A stretch of DNA of 64,000 nt from Xanthomonas bromi (GTDB taxonomy: Bacteria; Pseudomonadota; Gammaproteobacteria; Xanthomonadales; Xanthomonadaceae), in the NCBI RefSeq assembly GCF_900092025.1, contig NZ_FLTX01000042.1, positions 1 through 64,000 on the forward strand. Direction: 5' to 3'. Both the position numbers and the translations under genes were made by a program. The notes below the pieces were generated by a model that worked only from the letters and a program-made list of their open reading frames with translations, did no database searches and had not been told where the DNA came from. Below, one piece after another: positions 52,358 to 63,578 of the stretch. Within the stretch, counting starts at the first letter, position 1. The number at the start of each line of letters is the position of its first letter.

Positions 52358-52830
52358 GAGCACCCATGACATCGAAGGGCGCGCTGCGCCTGCGCGAAGA
52401 GCTGGAACAGTTGAAGTCGGTCAAGCGCCCGGAGGTCATCAATGCGATCGCCGAAGCGCGTGCGCACGGCGACCTGAAGGAAAACGCCGAGTATCATGCC
52501 GCGCGCGAGCAGCAGAGCTTCATCGAAGGGCGCATCAAGCAGCTGGAAGGCGAGCTCTCGCATGCCGAAATCATCGACATCACCAAGCTGTCGGCCGGTA
52601 ACAAGATCGTGTTCGGCGCCACGGTGACGTTGGCCGATACCGAGACCGACGAAGAGAAGCGCTACCAGATCGTTGGCGATCTGGAAGCGGACATCAAGAT
52701 GGGCCTGATCGCGATTTCCTCGCCGCTGGCGCGTGCGCTGATCGGCAAGCTGGAAGGCGATTCGGTCACCATCGATGCGCCTGCCGGCCAGCGCGAGTAC
52801 GAAGTCGTCAGCGTCGCCTACCTGGACTGA
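52354..52830 (+). CDS. greA: Transcription elongation factor GreA
   Basis: The 158-residue factor rescues backtracked RNA polymerase. The N-terminal coiled coil has L-R-E-E-L-E-Q-L-K and [14 protein letters not shown] with the acidic tip, and the C-terminal globular domain has [11 protein letters not shown]. The start at 52354 overlaps the carB stop. rpfE follows 16 bp downstream. Confidence 0.97.
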
Positions 52831-52846
52831 CCGGCATTACCGCGCG

Positions 52847-53767
52847 ATGACCACCGCCACGCTGCTGCTGCCGGAAAAACGCCGTCTGCCCGGAACGCTG
52901 GGCGACACGGCGGTGGCGCGTGCGCTCGCGCGCGCCGAGCAGCGCACCGCCGATGCCGGCGAAGTGGCGCAATTGCAGCGCCATTTCAAGCTGACGCCGA
53001 CGCATTGGCCGGTGGCCGCGTTGACCCGCCAGCTGGATGCCGGCGATGCCGCAGGAGCCACCTGGGTGCGTGCCGATCCGGCCTATGTGGTGCCGGACAT
53101 GCAGGGCGCACGGTTGATGGGCTACGGCGAGGCGCTTGGCCCCACCGCCGAGGACCTGGCGGTGCTACTGCCGATCCTCAAGCCGATGTTCGGCGATGCA
53201 GGATTTCTGCTGGATGCGCCCACGCCATCGCGCTGGTATCTGCGCTTGTCGCCGGATGCGAAATTGCCGGACTTTGCGCCACCGGACCTCGCCATCGGCG
53301 ACGACTTGTTCGAGCATCTGCCGGCTGGCGACAGCGGACGCCGTTGGCGTGCCTTGCTGACCGAAGCGCAGGTGCTGTTGCATCAGCACCCCTGGAACGA
53401 AGGCCGCGTCGCCAGCGGCAAGCCGGCGATCAATTCGGTGTGGTTCTGGGGTGGCGGTGTGCTGCCGCATGCGGTGAGTTCGCCGCATCGCCAGGTGCGT
53501 AGCCGCGAGTCGCTGCTGCGTGCGCTGGCGCTGGCGGCAGGTGCCGATGCGCAGGGCGAACAGCGCGTCGATGCGCTGGTGGATCTGCGCCATCTGCGTT
53601 CCCTGCAGCAGTTCAGCGACGATGCGGTTGCACCGCTGTTGGCGGCGATGGCGCGCGGCGAACTGGATCGGTTGGTGCTGGATTTCCAGGACGGCGAAAG
53701 CATGTCGCTGACGCATGCGCAGCGCTGGCGTTTCTGGCGCAAGCCGCGGGTACAGCTGGCGCAATGA
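52847..53767 (+). CDS. rpfE: RpfE regulatory protein
   Basis: The 306-residue protein has no clear catalytic motif; S-V-W-F-W-G-G-G-V-L-P near residue 195 is typical of this COG4255-type family. It is recognised as RpfE by its place between greA and recJ in the rpf cluster, where mutants have modest effects on extracellular enzyme and polysaccharide production. Its molecular role is not known. The start at 52847 begins M-T-T-A-T-L-L-L-P-E. It overlaps recJ by ATGA. Confidence 0.9.
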   Translation: MTTATLLLPEKRRLPGTLGDTAVARALARAEQRTADAGEVAQLQRHFKLTPTHWPVAALTRQLDAGDAAGATWVRADPAYVVPDMQGARLMGYGEALGPTAEDLAVLLPILKPMFGDAGFLLDAPTPSRWYLRLSPDAKLPDFAPPDLAIGDDLFEHLPAGDSGRRWRALLTEAQVLLHQHPWNEGRVASGKPAINSVWFWGGGVLPHAVSSPHRQVRSRESLLRALALAAGADAQGEQRVDALVDLRHLRSLQQFSDDAVAPLLAAMARGELDRLVLDFQDGESMSLTHAQRWRFWRKPRVQLAQ

Positions 53768-55503
53768 GTTCGCATCCGCGGATCGTCCGGCGCCCCTCCG
53801 GGCACGCCGGCAGTTGGCCCGATGCCATGTTGCCGCTGCTACGCCGCATCTATGCCGCGCGCGGTGTGAGCGATGCACAAGGCGCGCAGCCGCGACTGGG
53901 CCAATTACTGTCGCCGGATCGACTGCACAACAGCGGTATAGCCGCCGAGTTACTGGCCGACGCGATAACGCAGCAACGACGCATTCTGGTGGTGGGCGAT
54001 TTCGATTGCGATGGCGCCACCGCCTGCGCAGTCGGTGTGCGCGGACTGCGCATGCTCGGTGCGCTGGATGTGCACCACGCCGTGCCCAATCGCATGGTGC
54101 ACGGCTATGGCTTGTCGCCTGCATTGGTCGAAGAGCTGGCGGCGTTGCAGCCGGATGTGCTGGTCACCGTCGATCACGGGATCGCCTGCCACGCCGGCGT
54201 GGCCGCCGCCAAGGCGCGCGGCTGGACAGTACTGGTCACCGACCACCATCTACCGGGCGAGGTGCTGCCGCCGGCCGATGCGATCGTCGACCCGAACCTG
54301 GCCGAAGACACGTTCCCCAGCAAGACGCTGGCCGGGGTCGGGGTGATTTTCTACGTGTTGCTGGCGCTGCGCGGCGTGTTGCGCGCACGCGGGGCTTTCG
54401 CCGAGCGCGCCGAGCCGGATCTGTCGGTGTTGCTGGATCTGGTCGCCGTCGGCACCGTCGCCGATCTGGTGCCGCTGGACACCAATAACCGTGCGCTGGT
54501 TTCGGCTGGCCTGCGCCGCCTGCGCGAGGGCAGGGGCTGCATCGGCCTGCGCGCCTTGATCGATGCCAGCGGCCGCGATGTGGCGCGGTTGAGCGCCAGC
54601 GATATCGGATTTGCGCTCGGGCCACGGCTCAATGCGGCCGGTCGGCTCGAGGACATGGCGTTGGGTATTGAATTGTTGCTCAGCGAAGACTGGAGCCAGG
54701 CACGCGGGATCGCCGGCACGCTGGAAGAGATCAACGCCGAACGCCGCGCGGTGCAGCAGTTGATGACCGACGATGCCGAGCAAGCGGTCGCCAAGGTGGT
54801 GCTGGATGCCGATGGTGCATTGCCGATCGCCGCATGCCTGTTCGATGCCGAATGGCACCCCGGCGTCATCGGTCTGGTGGCCTCCAAACTCAAGGACCGT
54901 CTGCATCGTCCGGTGATTGCGTTGGCACCTGCGGAGCCGGGTAGCGGCCAGTTGCGTGGCTCGGCGCGTTCGATTCCTGGCCTGCATATCCGCGACGTGC
55001 TTGCCGCGGTGGACGCGCGTCATCCCGGGCTGATCCAGAAGTTCGGCGGCCATGCGATGGCAGCCGGGTTGAGCCTCGATCACGTGGCGCTGGCCACGTT
55101 CGAGCAGGCCTTCCAGGCGCAGGTCATGGCGATGGTGGATGCCTCGCTGCTGCATGCCGAATTGCATAGCGACGGCGAACTGGCCGCGCATGAACTCGAT
55201 CACGCGCATGCCGAAGCGCTGCGGGTGGCCGGTCCGTGGGGGCAGGGGTTTCCCGAGCCGCTGTTCGATGGTCAGTTCGAAGTGCTGCAGTACCGCGTGC
55301 TCAAGGAGCGTCATCTCAAGCTGACCCTGCGCTGCGCCGGACGCGCGGAACCGCTCAATGCCATCCATTTCAACGGTTGGCGCGGCAGCGAACCCGCGCG
55401 CGTGGTGCGGCTGGCGTATCGGCTGGTTGCCGACGACTACCGCGGCGGCACGGCGGTGCAGTTGATCGTCGAGCATTGCGAGCCGGCATCGGCACCAGGC
55501 TGA
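53764..55503 (+). CDS. recJ: Single-stranded-DNA-specific exonuclease RecJ
   Basis: The 579-residue DHH-family 5'-3' exonuclease acts in recombination and repair. The DHH core has V-V-G-D-F-D-C-D-G-A-T-A near residue 77, V-D-H-G-I-A and T-D-H-H-L-P. DHHA1 contains G-G-H-A-M-A-A-G-L near residue 428, and an OB-like end follows. Start ATG at 53764 overlaps rpfE. It closes the car-gre-rpfE-recJ series. Confidence 0.96.
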   Translation: MSSHPRIVRRPSGHAGSWPDAMLPLLRRIYAARGVSDAQGAQPRLGQLLSPDRLHNSGIAAELLADAITQQRRILVVGDFDCDGATACAVGVRGLRMLGALDVHHAVPNRMVHGYGLSPALVEELAALQPDVLVTVDHGIACHAGVAAAKARGWTVLVTDHHLPGEVLPPADAIVDPNLAEDTFPSKTLAGVGVIFYVLLALRGVLRARGAFAERAEPDLSVLLDLVAVGTVADLVPLDTNNRALVSAGLRRLREGRGCIGLRALIDASGRDVARLSASDIGFALGPRLNAAGRLEDMALGIELLLSEDWSQARGIAGTLEEINAERRAVQQLMTDDAEQAVAKVVLDADGALPIAACLFDAEWHPGVIGLVASKLKDRLHRPVIALAPAEPGSGQLRGSARSIPGLHIRDVLAAVDARHPGLIQKFGGHAMAAGLSLDHVALATFEQAFQAQVMAMVDASLLHAELHSDGELAAHELDHAHAEALRVAGPWGQGFPEPLFDGQFEVLQYRVLKERHLKLTLRCAGRAEPLNAIHFNGWRGSEPARVVRLAYRLVADDYRGGTAVQLIVEHCEPASAPG

Positions 55504-55588
55504 TCCACACCCTGGTGCGTGCAGGTTGCCAAGCAGGCACCGGCCCCACTGCGCGAGCGATATTCCGCCCGCGCAGCGATCGAACCGG

Positions 55589-56620
55589 TTACTTCGTGAC
55601 GTCGGCCACGATGGTCGGCAATTCCCATGCGCCGCCGGCGGCGACCAACCGGCACAGGCCGGAAGTGGATTTGGAGGTCTGTACGAAGCGGCGGCCGTCC
55701 CAGGTCCAGCGTGCCTGGCTATAGCAATCGCCCAGGCCGCGGCCCTTGTGCGAGGCCAGGATGGTGGAACCATCCAGGTCGCTGGCCTGCAGGGTGACCA
55801 GGGTCGGGGCGAACGGCGCGCGTGCATTGATCACCCACAAGCCGGTGCCGACGTTGTAGGCGCCCATCCAGCAGCCGGTGGAGACCAGCAGCTTGTCGCT
55901 GCTCAGGCGGGTGATGGTCAGCGGTTTGGAGGCTTCGCTGGTGTCGAGTCCCTTGCACTCATCGTCGGCCGAAAGCGTGGCACGCAGTGCCTGATACAGT
56001 GCCGGCAACGTGCCCAGGCGCGCATCGCCTGCCTGCGCTGCGACGAGCTTGGCCTCGTGGACCTGTGGTACCGGCAATGGCGGCAGCACGGCGGATTCGT
56101 CACGGTTGCCCTTGCGCACCAGCGCGCCGCGCGTGTTGAGCCGGCCCTGGAACTCATCCATCTTCAACAGCACGGCCGACGCGCCCTTGTCGGACAGCTG
56201 CCAGCGGCGGCCATCGTTGCCGACCGCAACGATCGTGCTGCTGCGTGGCAGCGCCGCCAGCAATGCGGCAACCTGGGCGCTGCTCAGTGACGCGGTGCCG
56301 TGCTTGCTGTCCAGTGACAGCTTGCCCTGGTTGTGTCGATCGATCTGCAGGCTGAGCGAAGCCGGCAGCTTGACCTCGTCGTACTGGCCCAGCATCAGCT
56401 CCGCGGTGACTGCCTCACCGGCCCCGGCCTTGCGGGTCAATAGCACCGACACCGGCAAGTGCTCGCCTTCGTCCGGCTGATACCCGGCGGCGCGGCAGGT
56501 GCGGGTGTTGTCGCAGGCGATGATCCAATCGTCGTGGGTGAAGTCGACGCTGGTGGCCGGTGCGGCATGGACGAACGTGGGGCTGAGCAGCAATGCCGCA
56601 ACAAGCAGGGCGGGACGCAT
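55589..56620 (-). CDS. DUF1176 domain periplasmic protein
   Basis: The 343-residue protein has a signal peptide (L-L-V-A-A-L-L-L-S-P-T-F-V-H-A). D-D-W-I-I-A-C-D-N-T-R-T-C-R-A-A-G-Y, a cysteine pair motif and the C-terminal G-D-C-Y-S-Q-A-R-W-T-W-D-G define the DUF1176 family. Function unknown; several Cys suggest disulphides in the periplasm. The start at 56620 gives the signal peptide. It is convergent with recJ. Confidence 0.85.
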   Translation of the reverse strand: MRPALLVAALLLSPTFVHAAPATSVDFTHDDWIIACDNTRTCRAAGYQPDEGEHLPVSVLLTRKAGAGEAVTAELMLGQYDEVKLPASLSLQIDRHNQGKLSLDSKHGTASLSSAQVAALLAALPRSSTIVAVGNDGRRWQLSDKGASAVLLKMDEFQGRLNTRGALVRKGNRDESAVLPPLPVPQVHEAKLVAAQAGDARLGTLPALYQALRATLSADDECKGLDTSEASKPLTITRLSSDKLLVSTGCWMGAYNVGTGLWVINARAPFAPTLVTLQASDLDGSTILASHKGRGLGDCYSQARWTWDGRRFVQTSKSTSGLCRLVAAGGAWELPTIVADVTK

Positions 56621-56891
56621 CGTGGTTCCTTCAGTAGGTCGGGCCGGCATCTTGCGGTGCCATCGGTCATGCGTCCAGCTAGGCCAGCCACTGGTGGCGA
56701 ACACCGTTCATCGTATGCGAGCACGTCGCCTGCGGCGGCGCTGCATGCAGGCAATGCTGACACCGGGTTTGCGTGTCCCACGCATGCATCTGTTCGTTTA
56801 TGACTGCTCCACATCGCCTCGCGGTCGCTCCCATTCGGTGTCGCGCACGACAACGCGTTTACATAAAGACGCATGACAATGCCGCGCGCCA

Positions 56892-58111
56892 TTACGCCGT
56901 CATCGCTGGTGTGGTTTGGCGCGTGCGGGTCTCTCGCGCGCGCATCGGCAAGCCGAACAACGGCCGCAGCCAGCGCACCCGCCGGATCACAGACTCGTGT
57001 AGCGCCAGACAGCCGATCACGGTGGCGGCGATCACCAACGCCGGCTCCAGCCAGGCGTTCAACTGCAATGGCATCAGCCAGTACAGCGCCACGATGATCA
57101 GGCTCTGATGCAGGATGTACCAGGGCAACACCGCTTCGGTGCAATACGGTAGCCAGCGGAACGGCCGGTTTAAATGCTGCTTGGCCCACCCCAGCAGGGT
57201 CAGCAGCGCCATCCAGGTAGAGGTCGCGCGTGCGCCGTGTTACAGCGTTTGCCATGGCGGGGCGACCAATGCCGGCGGCAACTGCGCAGGCTGCCCATGC
57301 ATCGCCACAGAGCGAATGCCCAACTCGGTCGCGATGGCCAGCACTGCGGTGACCAACGTGGGCCAGCGCAACTGCACGACCAGCTGCCAGAAGCGCTCGC
57401 TGCGTGCCAGCAAATAGCCCACTAGAAAGAGCGGAAACGATTCGGCATGCACGAACCAGTCGCCGACCAACGCATGGGTCGGCGGATGGCGCGGCATCAC
57501 CCACATCACGCAGAACGCTTCCCACAGGATCGGCAGCGCCAGCAAGGCCGGCATCACCACCGCAGAGGGAAGTGCTGGGAGGGCCGGCAGCCGCAGCAGC
57601 CTGGTCAACGACACCAGCGCCATCAATGCCAATGCCACGGTGTAGGGCAGCAGGTACGCCAGATACCACAGGTGATTCCAGGTGATGCCGTGTTCCCAGC
57701 CATCGAAACTGCCGGCCGGCCACGGACGCAGCTGCCAATAACGCAGCAGGAAGCTGCCGAAGCCGGTGGCGACCTTGCCGTTGCTGACGCCCTGGCAGTA
57801 GGCCTGCACCGCCACCACCACGAACATGCCAACAGCAAGGGCGTCAGCAACCGCCCGCAGCGACGCAACGCGAAACGCCACGGCGCGGCCTGCGGTTGCG
57901 ACAAGCCGATCGCAATGCCGGAGATCATGAACAGCAACGGCATCCGCCAACGATTGAGCACGATCATCGGCCGCTGCAACCACTCGGCCGTGTGCACGCT
58001 CTTGAGGTGGAAATCCCAGTCGGCCACATAGGCCATGCCCACGTGATAGAGGATCAACAGGGCGAAGGCGAAGACGCGCAAGGCATCGATATCGTGGCGG
58101 CGCTCGGTCAT
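56892..58111 (-). pseudogene. Acyltransferase family 3 / OpgC-like membrane protein, frameshifted and interrupted by a stop
   Basis: The start at 58111 reads M-T-E-R-R-H-D-I-D-A-L-R-V-F-A-F-A-L-L-I-L-Y-H, the usual beginning of OpgC/acyltransferase_3 proteins with about 10 helices. Near 57830 the frame shifts (after L-T-P-L-L-L-A) and continues as V-G-M-F-V-V-V-A-V-Q-A-Y. An in-frame TAA at 57240-57242 then ends it, although similar sequence goes on to 56892 (W-M-A-L-L-T-L-L-G-W-A-K). About 400 codons would be full length. Either a true pseudogene or partly assembly error; a 15-base G/C run lies 63 bp upstream of the start. Confidence 0.78.
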
Positions 58112-58173
58112 GGTCGGCGGCTGGTGGAAGAGTGGATGCATCCCGCCCAGCGGCGCGCTCCATGGGCGTGTCA

Positions 58174-58188
58174 GGGGGGGGGGGGGGG
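58174..58188. repeat. Poly-G tract of 15 bases in a divergent promoter region
   Basis: An uninterrupted run of 15 G lies between the acyltransferase gene (reading left from 58111) and rpfD (reading right from 58277). Such runs are prone to slippage. It could change promoter spacing or be a sequencing artefact. Confidence 0.8.
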
Positions 58189-58276
58189 AACCCCGGCCCG
58201 CGGTGACCAGTTGTGCCCACCCAGGGACGAATGGGGGCGGCAAGGATGGCGGTTTCGCCACGTTGCGCGGGCCTCT

Positions 58277-59204
58277 ATGATCGGCACCTGCCAACTGCGG
58301 ACGTGTGCAATGCAATCGACCGGGCCGCGCCCGCCAATCATCCACGATAGGGCTGGCGGCGCTGCAATGCATTGGGCCGTGGTGATCTGGTCGCTGGTGT
58401 TCTACCTGAGTGCACTGGGCAACGTCTGGACTGCCTGGCTTGCCGCGCGCCGCGATGGCCAACCCATCGTGGTGTGGCAGGTGCTGAGTTGGGACCTGAG
58501 TAGCGCCACGGCGGCGCTCATGCTGTTGCCGGCAGTGATGTGGCTCTGTGCACGCTGGCCGCTGCATGCCGATGGCTGGGTGCGGCGCCTGCCGGCGTAT
58601 GTGGCGGCTGCACTGGGCTGGTGGCTGCTGCATGTCGCCGGCATGGTGGTGCTGCGCATGCTGATCTACCACTGGCCGGCGCGCACTATGACTTCGGTGG
58701 CTGGCTGCAGTGGGTCTACGAGCTGTCAAAGGATCTGCGCACCTTTGCGTTGCTGGTGGCGGTACAGCACACACTGGCCAGGGCGAGGCGCACCTGCTCG
58801 TCGCACCTGACGACGGTCCGTCAGTAGAACCGCTGGATCGCCCAGAGCGATTTTTGGTGCGCAAGCTGAGGCGCGATTTCCTGGTCGCCACCGCCGATAT
58901 CGATTGGATCCAGGCCTCGGGCAATTACGTCAACCTGCATGTGCGCGGGCACGATTACCCGTTGCGCAGCACCATGGCGGCGATCGAAGCCAGACTGGAC
59001 CCTGCCGGGTTCGTGCGCATCCACCGCAGCTATCTGGTCAATCTGGGCCAGGTGCAGGCGATCGAACCAATCGATTCCGGCGATGCGCGCGTGCATCTGC
59101 GCGACGCTACCGTGCTGCCCTGCAGTCGCAGCCATCTGGCCGGCTTTCGGGCGCATGCAGGGCAGGGCGCCGTTACGCCCAAGACTGACCCACTGATGGC
59201 GTAA
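58277..59204 (+). pseudogene. rpfD: rpfD, LytTR-type regulator with membrane N-terminus, broken by two frameshifts
   Basis: The first part (W-A-V-V-I-W-S-L-V-F-Y-L-S-A-L-G-N-V and further helices) reads in one frame to about 58680. The next part (H-Y-D-F-G-G-W-L-Q-W-V-Y-E-L-S-K-D-L) is in a second frame and the last, with the LytTR DNA-binding domain (I-Q-A-S-G-N-Y-V-N-L-H, F-V-R-I-H-R-S-Y-L-V-N), in a third from about 58785. Two single-base losses explain it. RpfD lies between recJ and prfB as in X. campestris. Without correction the product lacks its DNA-binding domain. Alternative start at 58310. Confidence 0.82.
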
Positions 59205-59453
59205 GCCCGCTGCTGCGCGGCCCTGGTTGAAAGCGTCTGCTTCCGAGTTCGTCCAGCCCTTTGGCGATGGTCGATTGCAGCTGCTGCGACCGACCAGCGC
59301 GCCAGGGCTGCTGCTGGTGGAGTCTGCGGTCGAGCGCGGTCGCCGGGAGCCTGGACAGAGCGGGTGCTGCCGCGTGCGTGGCCACAGTTTCGCTGCGTTC
59401 CGCCACCGCCGCCCGCTTGCTAAACTAGCCAGCTTGTTTGCCGGAAGTCCGTC

Positions 59454-60579
59454 ATGATCGAAACCAATCCGATCCGCCAGCGCATCACCGATCTCAACGA
59501 TCGCGTGCTCTCGCTCAGGGGGTATCTTTGACTACGACGTCAAGAAAGAGCGTCTAGAGGAAGTCAGCCGGGAGCTTGAGAGCCCCGACGTGTGGAACGA
59601 CGCCGAGCGCGCGCAGGCCCTGGGGCGCGAGCGTTCGATGCTGGAAAAGACCGTGGTCGGCATTGCCGATGTGCTGTCGGGTCTGGCCGATGCGGGCGAC
59701 CTGCTCGATCTGGCCGAGAGCGAACAGGACGACGACACGGCAGTGGCGGTGATCGCCGATCTGGACAAGTACCAGGCGCATGTCGAAAAGCTGGAATTCC
59801 AGCGCATGTTCTCCGGGCAGATGGACGGCGCCAACGCGTTCGTCGACATCCAGGCCGGCGCCGGTGGCACCGAGGCGCAGGACTGGGCCGAGATCCTGTT
59901 GCGCATGTACCTGCGCTGGGCCGAGTCGCGCGGCTGGAAAACCGAGCTGATGGAAGTGTCCGGTGGCGAAGTCGCGGGCATCAAGTCGGCCACGATCCGC
60001 ATCGAAGGCGAGTACGCCTATGGTTGGTTGAAGACCGAGATCGGCGTGCACCGGCTGGTGCGCAAATCGCCATTCGATTCGGACAACCGTCGCCATACCA
60101 GCTTCACCTCGGTGTTCGTGTCACCGGAAGTGGACGACAACATCGAGATCGACATCAACCCGGCCGACCTGCGCACCGACGTGTATCGCTCGTCCGGCGC
60201 AGGTGGTCAGCACGTCAACAAGACCGAATCGGCGGTGCGTATCACGCATATTCCGACCAACACGGTCGTGGCCTGCCAGACCGGCCGCAGCCAGCACCAG
60301 AACCGCGACAACGCGATGAAGATGCTGGCCGCCAAGTTGTACGAGCTGGAAGTGCAGAAGCGCAACGTCGAGCGCGACGCGCTGGAAGCCACCAAGTCCG
60401 ACATCGGCTGGGGCAGCCAGATCCGCAATTACGTGCTCGATCAGAGCCGCATCAAGGATCTGCGTACCGGCATCGAACGCAGCGACACCCAGAAGGTGCT
60501 GGACGGCGACCTGGACGAATTCGTCGAGGCCAGCCTGAAAGCCGGTCTGGCAGCGGGTTCCAAACGCCTGGATGCCTGA
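59454..60579 (+). CDS. prfB: Peptide chain release factor 2 with programmed +1 frameshift
   Basis: RF2 ends translation at UAA and UGA. Its first 25 codons run from ATG 59454 to CTT 59526-59528; the next triplet is an in-frame TGA (59529-59531). The ribosome must shift +1 to read GAC at 59530 and continue to 60579, giving about 374 residues. The shift site CTT TGA C is preceded by the Shine-Dalgarno-like AGGGGG. The main part has the anticodon-mimic S-P-F (R-K-S-P-F-D) and the catalytic G-G-Q ([10 protein letters not shown]). The gene is thus intact, with autoregulation by RF2 level. Confidence 0.96.
59516..59532 (+). promoter_or_regulatory. RF2 programmed frameshift signal
   Basis: AGGGGGTATCTTTGAC contains an internal Shine-Dalgarno element, a slippery CTT and the in-frame TGA followed by C, as in most bacterial prfB genes. 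Low RF2 slows decoding of TGA and favours the +1 shift. Confidence 0.95.
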
Positions 60580-60783
60580 CCGCCGCGCGGGGCGAACGTC
60601 GCGACGGCCGCCCGGTGCAGCGCTGCAATGCCTGTGAAGCAGCGATGGTAATGCGCTCCGGCTCCGGGCGACGCGGATAACGCGTAACTTCGTCACACGC
60701 TCATTGTAATAAAGAGTGCCGGCGTCGCCGGTCCTCACTCCCCACCGGGCATTCGCCCGACCTATAGCAGACCCATTCCCGCC

Positions 60784-62301
<1,518 letters not shown>

Positions 62302-62440
62302 TTTTTCGTGCTGTCGGTGTGACGACGGCACAGATACTGCATATGCTAGGGCGGAGCCTCGAACAGCGTATCGTCCGGGGGAGTCGGCGCAGGGGCCGGC
62401 GTCATCGCTTTTCCGTTCTCGAGATAGAGGAGCAACGGCT

Positions 62441-63577
62441 ATGCAGGATGTTTCAGGGAGTTCGCTTGGCGCGGTGTCGGCGGATACATGGGGAAGCTGT
62501 GCGGAAAAGGCGGATCTGGGATTGAACATCATCATTGTCGATGACCAGATGTCCGCGCGGACGATGCTGCGTCATGTCATCGAGGACATCGCGCCGGAGC
62601 TCAAGGTCTACGATTTCGGTGATCCGCTCGACGCCTTGGCCTGGTGCGAAGCCGGGCGCGTGGATCTGTTGCTGCTGGACTACCGCATGCCGGGCATGGA
62701 TGGTCTGGAATTCGCCCGTCGGCTGCGCCGTTTGCCCAGCCATCGCGATATTCCGATCATCCTGATTACCATCGTCGGCGACGAACCGATTCGTCAGGCG
62801 GCGCTGGAAGCCGGGGTGATCGACTTCCTGGTCAAACCGATTCGCCCGCGCGAACTGCGCGCACGCTGCTCCAATTTGCTGCAGCTGCGTCAGCAAAGCG
62901 AGAGCGTCAAGCAACGCGCGCTGTCGCTGGAGCAGCGCCTGTTGGCCAGCATGAACGAGGTCGAAGAGCGTGAGCGCGAAACCTTGTCGCGACTGGCGCG
63001 CGCCATCGAATACCGCGATTCAGGCACCAGTGCGTTCCTGGAACGCATGTCGCATGTAGCCGGCTTGATTGCCGAGCAACTGGGGCTGTCGGAAGAAGAG
63101 GTGCGCATCATCGAGATGGCCGCACCGCTGCACGACATGGGCAAGATCGCCATTCCCGATTCGGTGCTGCTCAAGCCGGGCAAGCTCACCGACGACGAGA
63201 TGAGCATCATGAAGCGCCATCCGCGCATCGGTTACGAACTGCTCAGCGGCAGCCAGAACCGTTTCATTCAGGTCGGCGCCTTGATCGCGCTGCGTCACCA
63301 CGAGCGGTATGACGGCACCGGCTATCCGGACGGCCTGGTCGGCGAAGCGATTCCGCTGGAAGCGCGTATCGTCGCCGTGGCCGACGTGTTCGACGCCCTG
63401 CTGTCGCCGCGTCCGTACAAGGACGCGTGGACGATGGATGCCGCGCTGGCCTATCTCTACGCGCAACGCGGCCGCTTGTTCGACCCGCGCTGTGTGGATG
63501 CGCTGCTGCGCGGCCGCGCGCAGCTGGACCAGATCTGCGGGGAATTTTCCACCGCATCGGCGCGCCCCGGGGTGTGA
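62441..63577 (+). CDS. rpfG: RpfG, response regulator with HD-GYP cyclic di-GMP phosphodiesterase
   Basis: The 378-residue protein is the output of DSF (diffusible signal factor) quorum sensing: phosphorylated by RpfC, it degrades cyclic di-GMP and raises virulence factor synthesis. The receiver has D-D near residue 34 and phospho-acceptor D80 in L-L-L-L-D-Y-R-M-P-G-M-D-G. HD-GYP shows H-D-M-G-K-I-A-I-P-D and R-H-H-E-R-Y-D-G-T-G-Y-P-D-G. The ATG at 62441 follows AGGAG (62428-62432). All key residues are intact. The next gene starts 1 bp after its stop. Confidence 0.97.
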   Translation: MQDVSGSSLGAVSADTWGSCAEKADLGLNIIIVDDQMSARTMLRHVIEDIAPELKVYDFGDPLDALAWCEAGRVDLLLLDYRMPGMDGLEFARRLRRLPSHRDIPIILITIVGDEPIRQAALEAGVIDFLVKPIRPRELRARCSNLLQLRQQSESVKQRALSLEQRLLASMNEVEERERETLSRLARAIEYRDSGTSAFLERMSHVAGLIAEQLGLSEEEVRIIEMAAPLHDMGKIAIPDSVLLKPGKLTDDEMSIMKRHPRIGYELLSGSQNRFIQVGALIALRHHERYDGTGYPDGLVGEAIPLEARIVAVADVFDALLSPRPYKDAWTMDAALAYLYAQRGRLFDPRCVDALLRGRAQLDQICGEFSTASARPGV

Positions 63578-63578
63578 G

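Noticed and set aside
59454..59531. Early stop in prfB taken as a pseudogene
   Set aside because: The context AGGGGG-TAT-CTT-TGA-C is the standard programmed frameshift, so the gene is functional.
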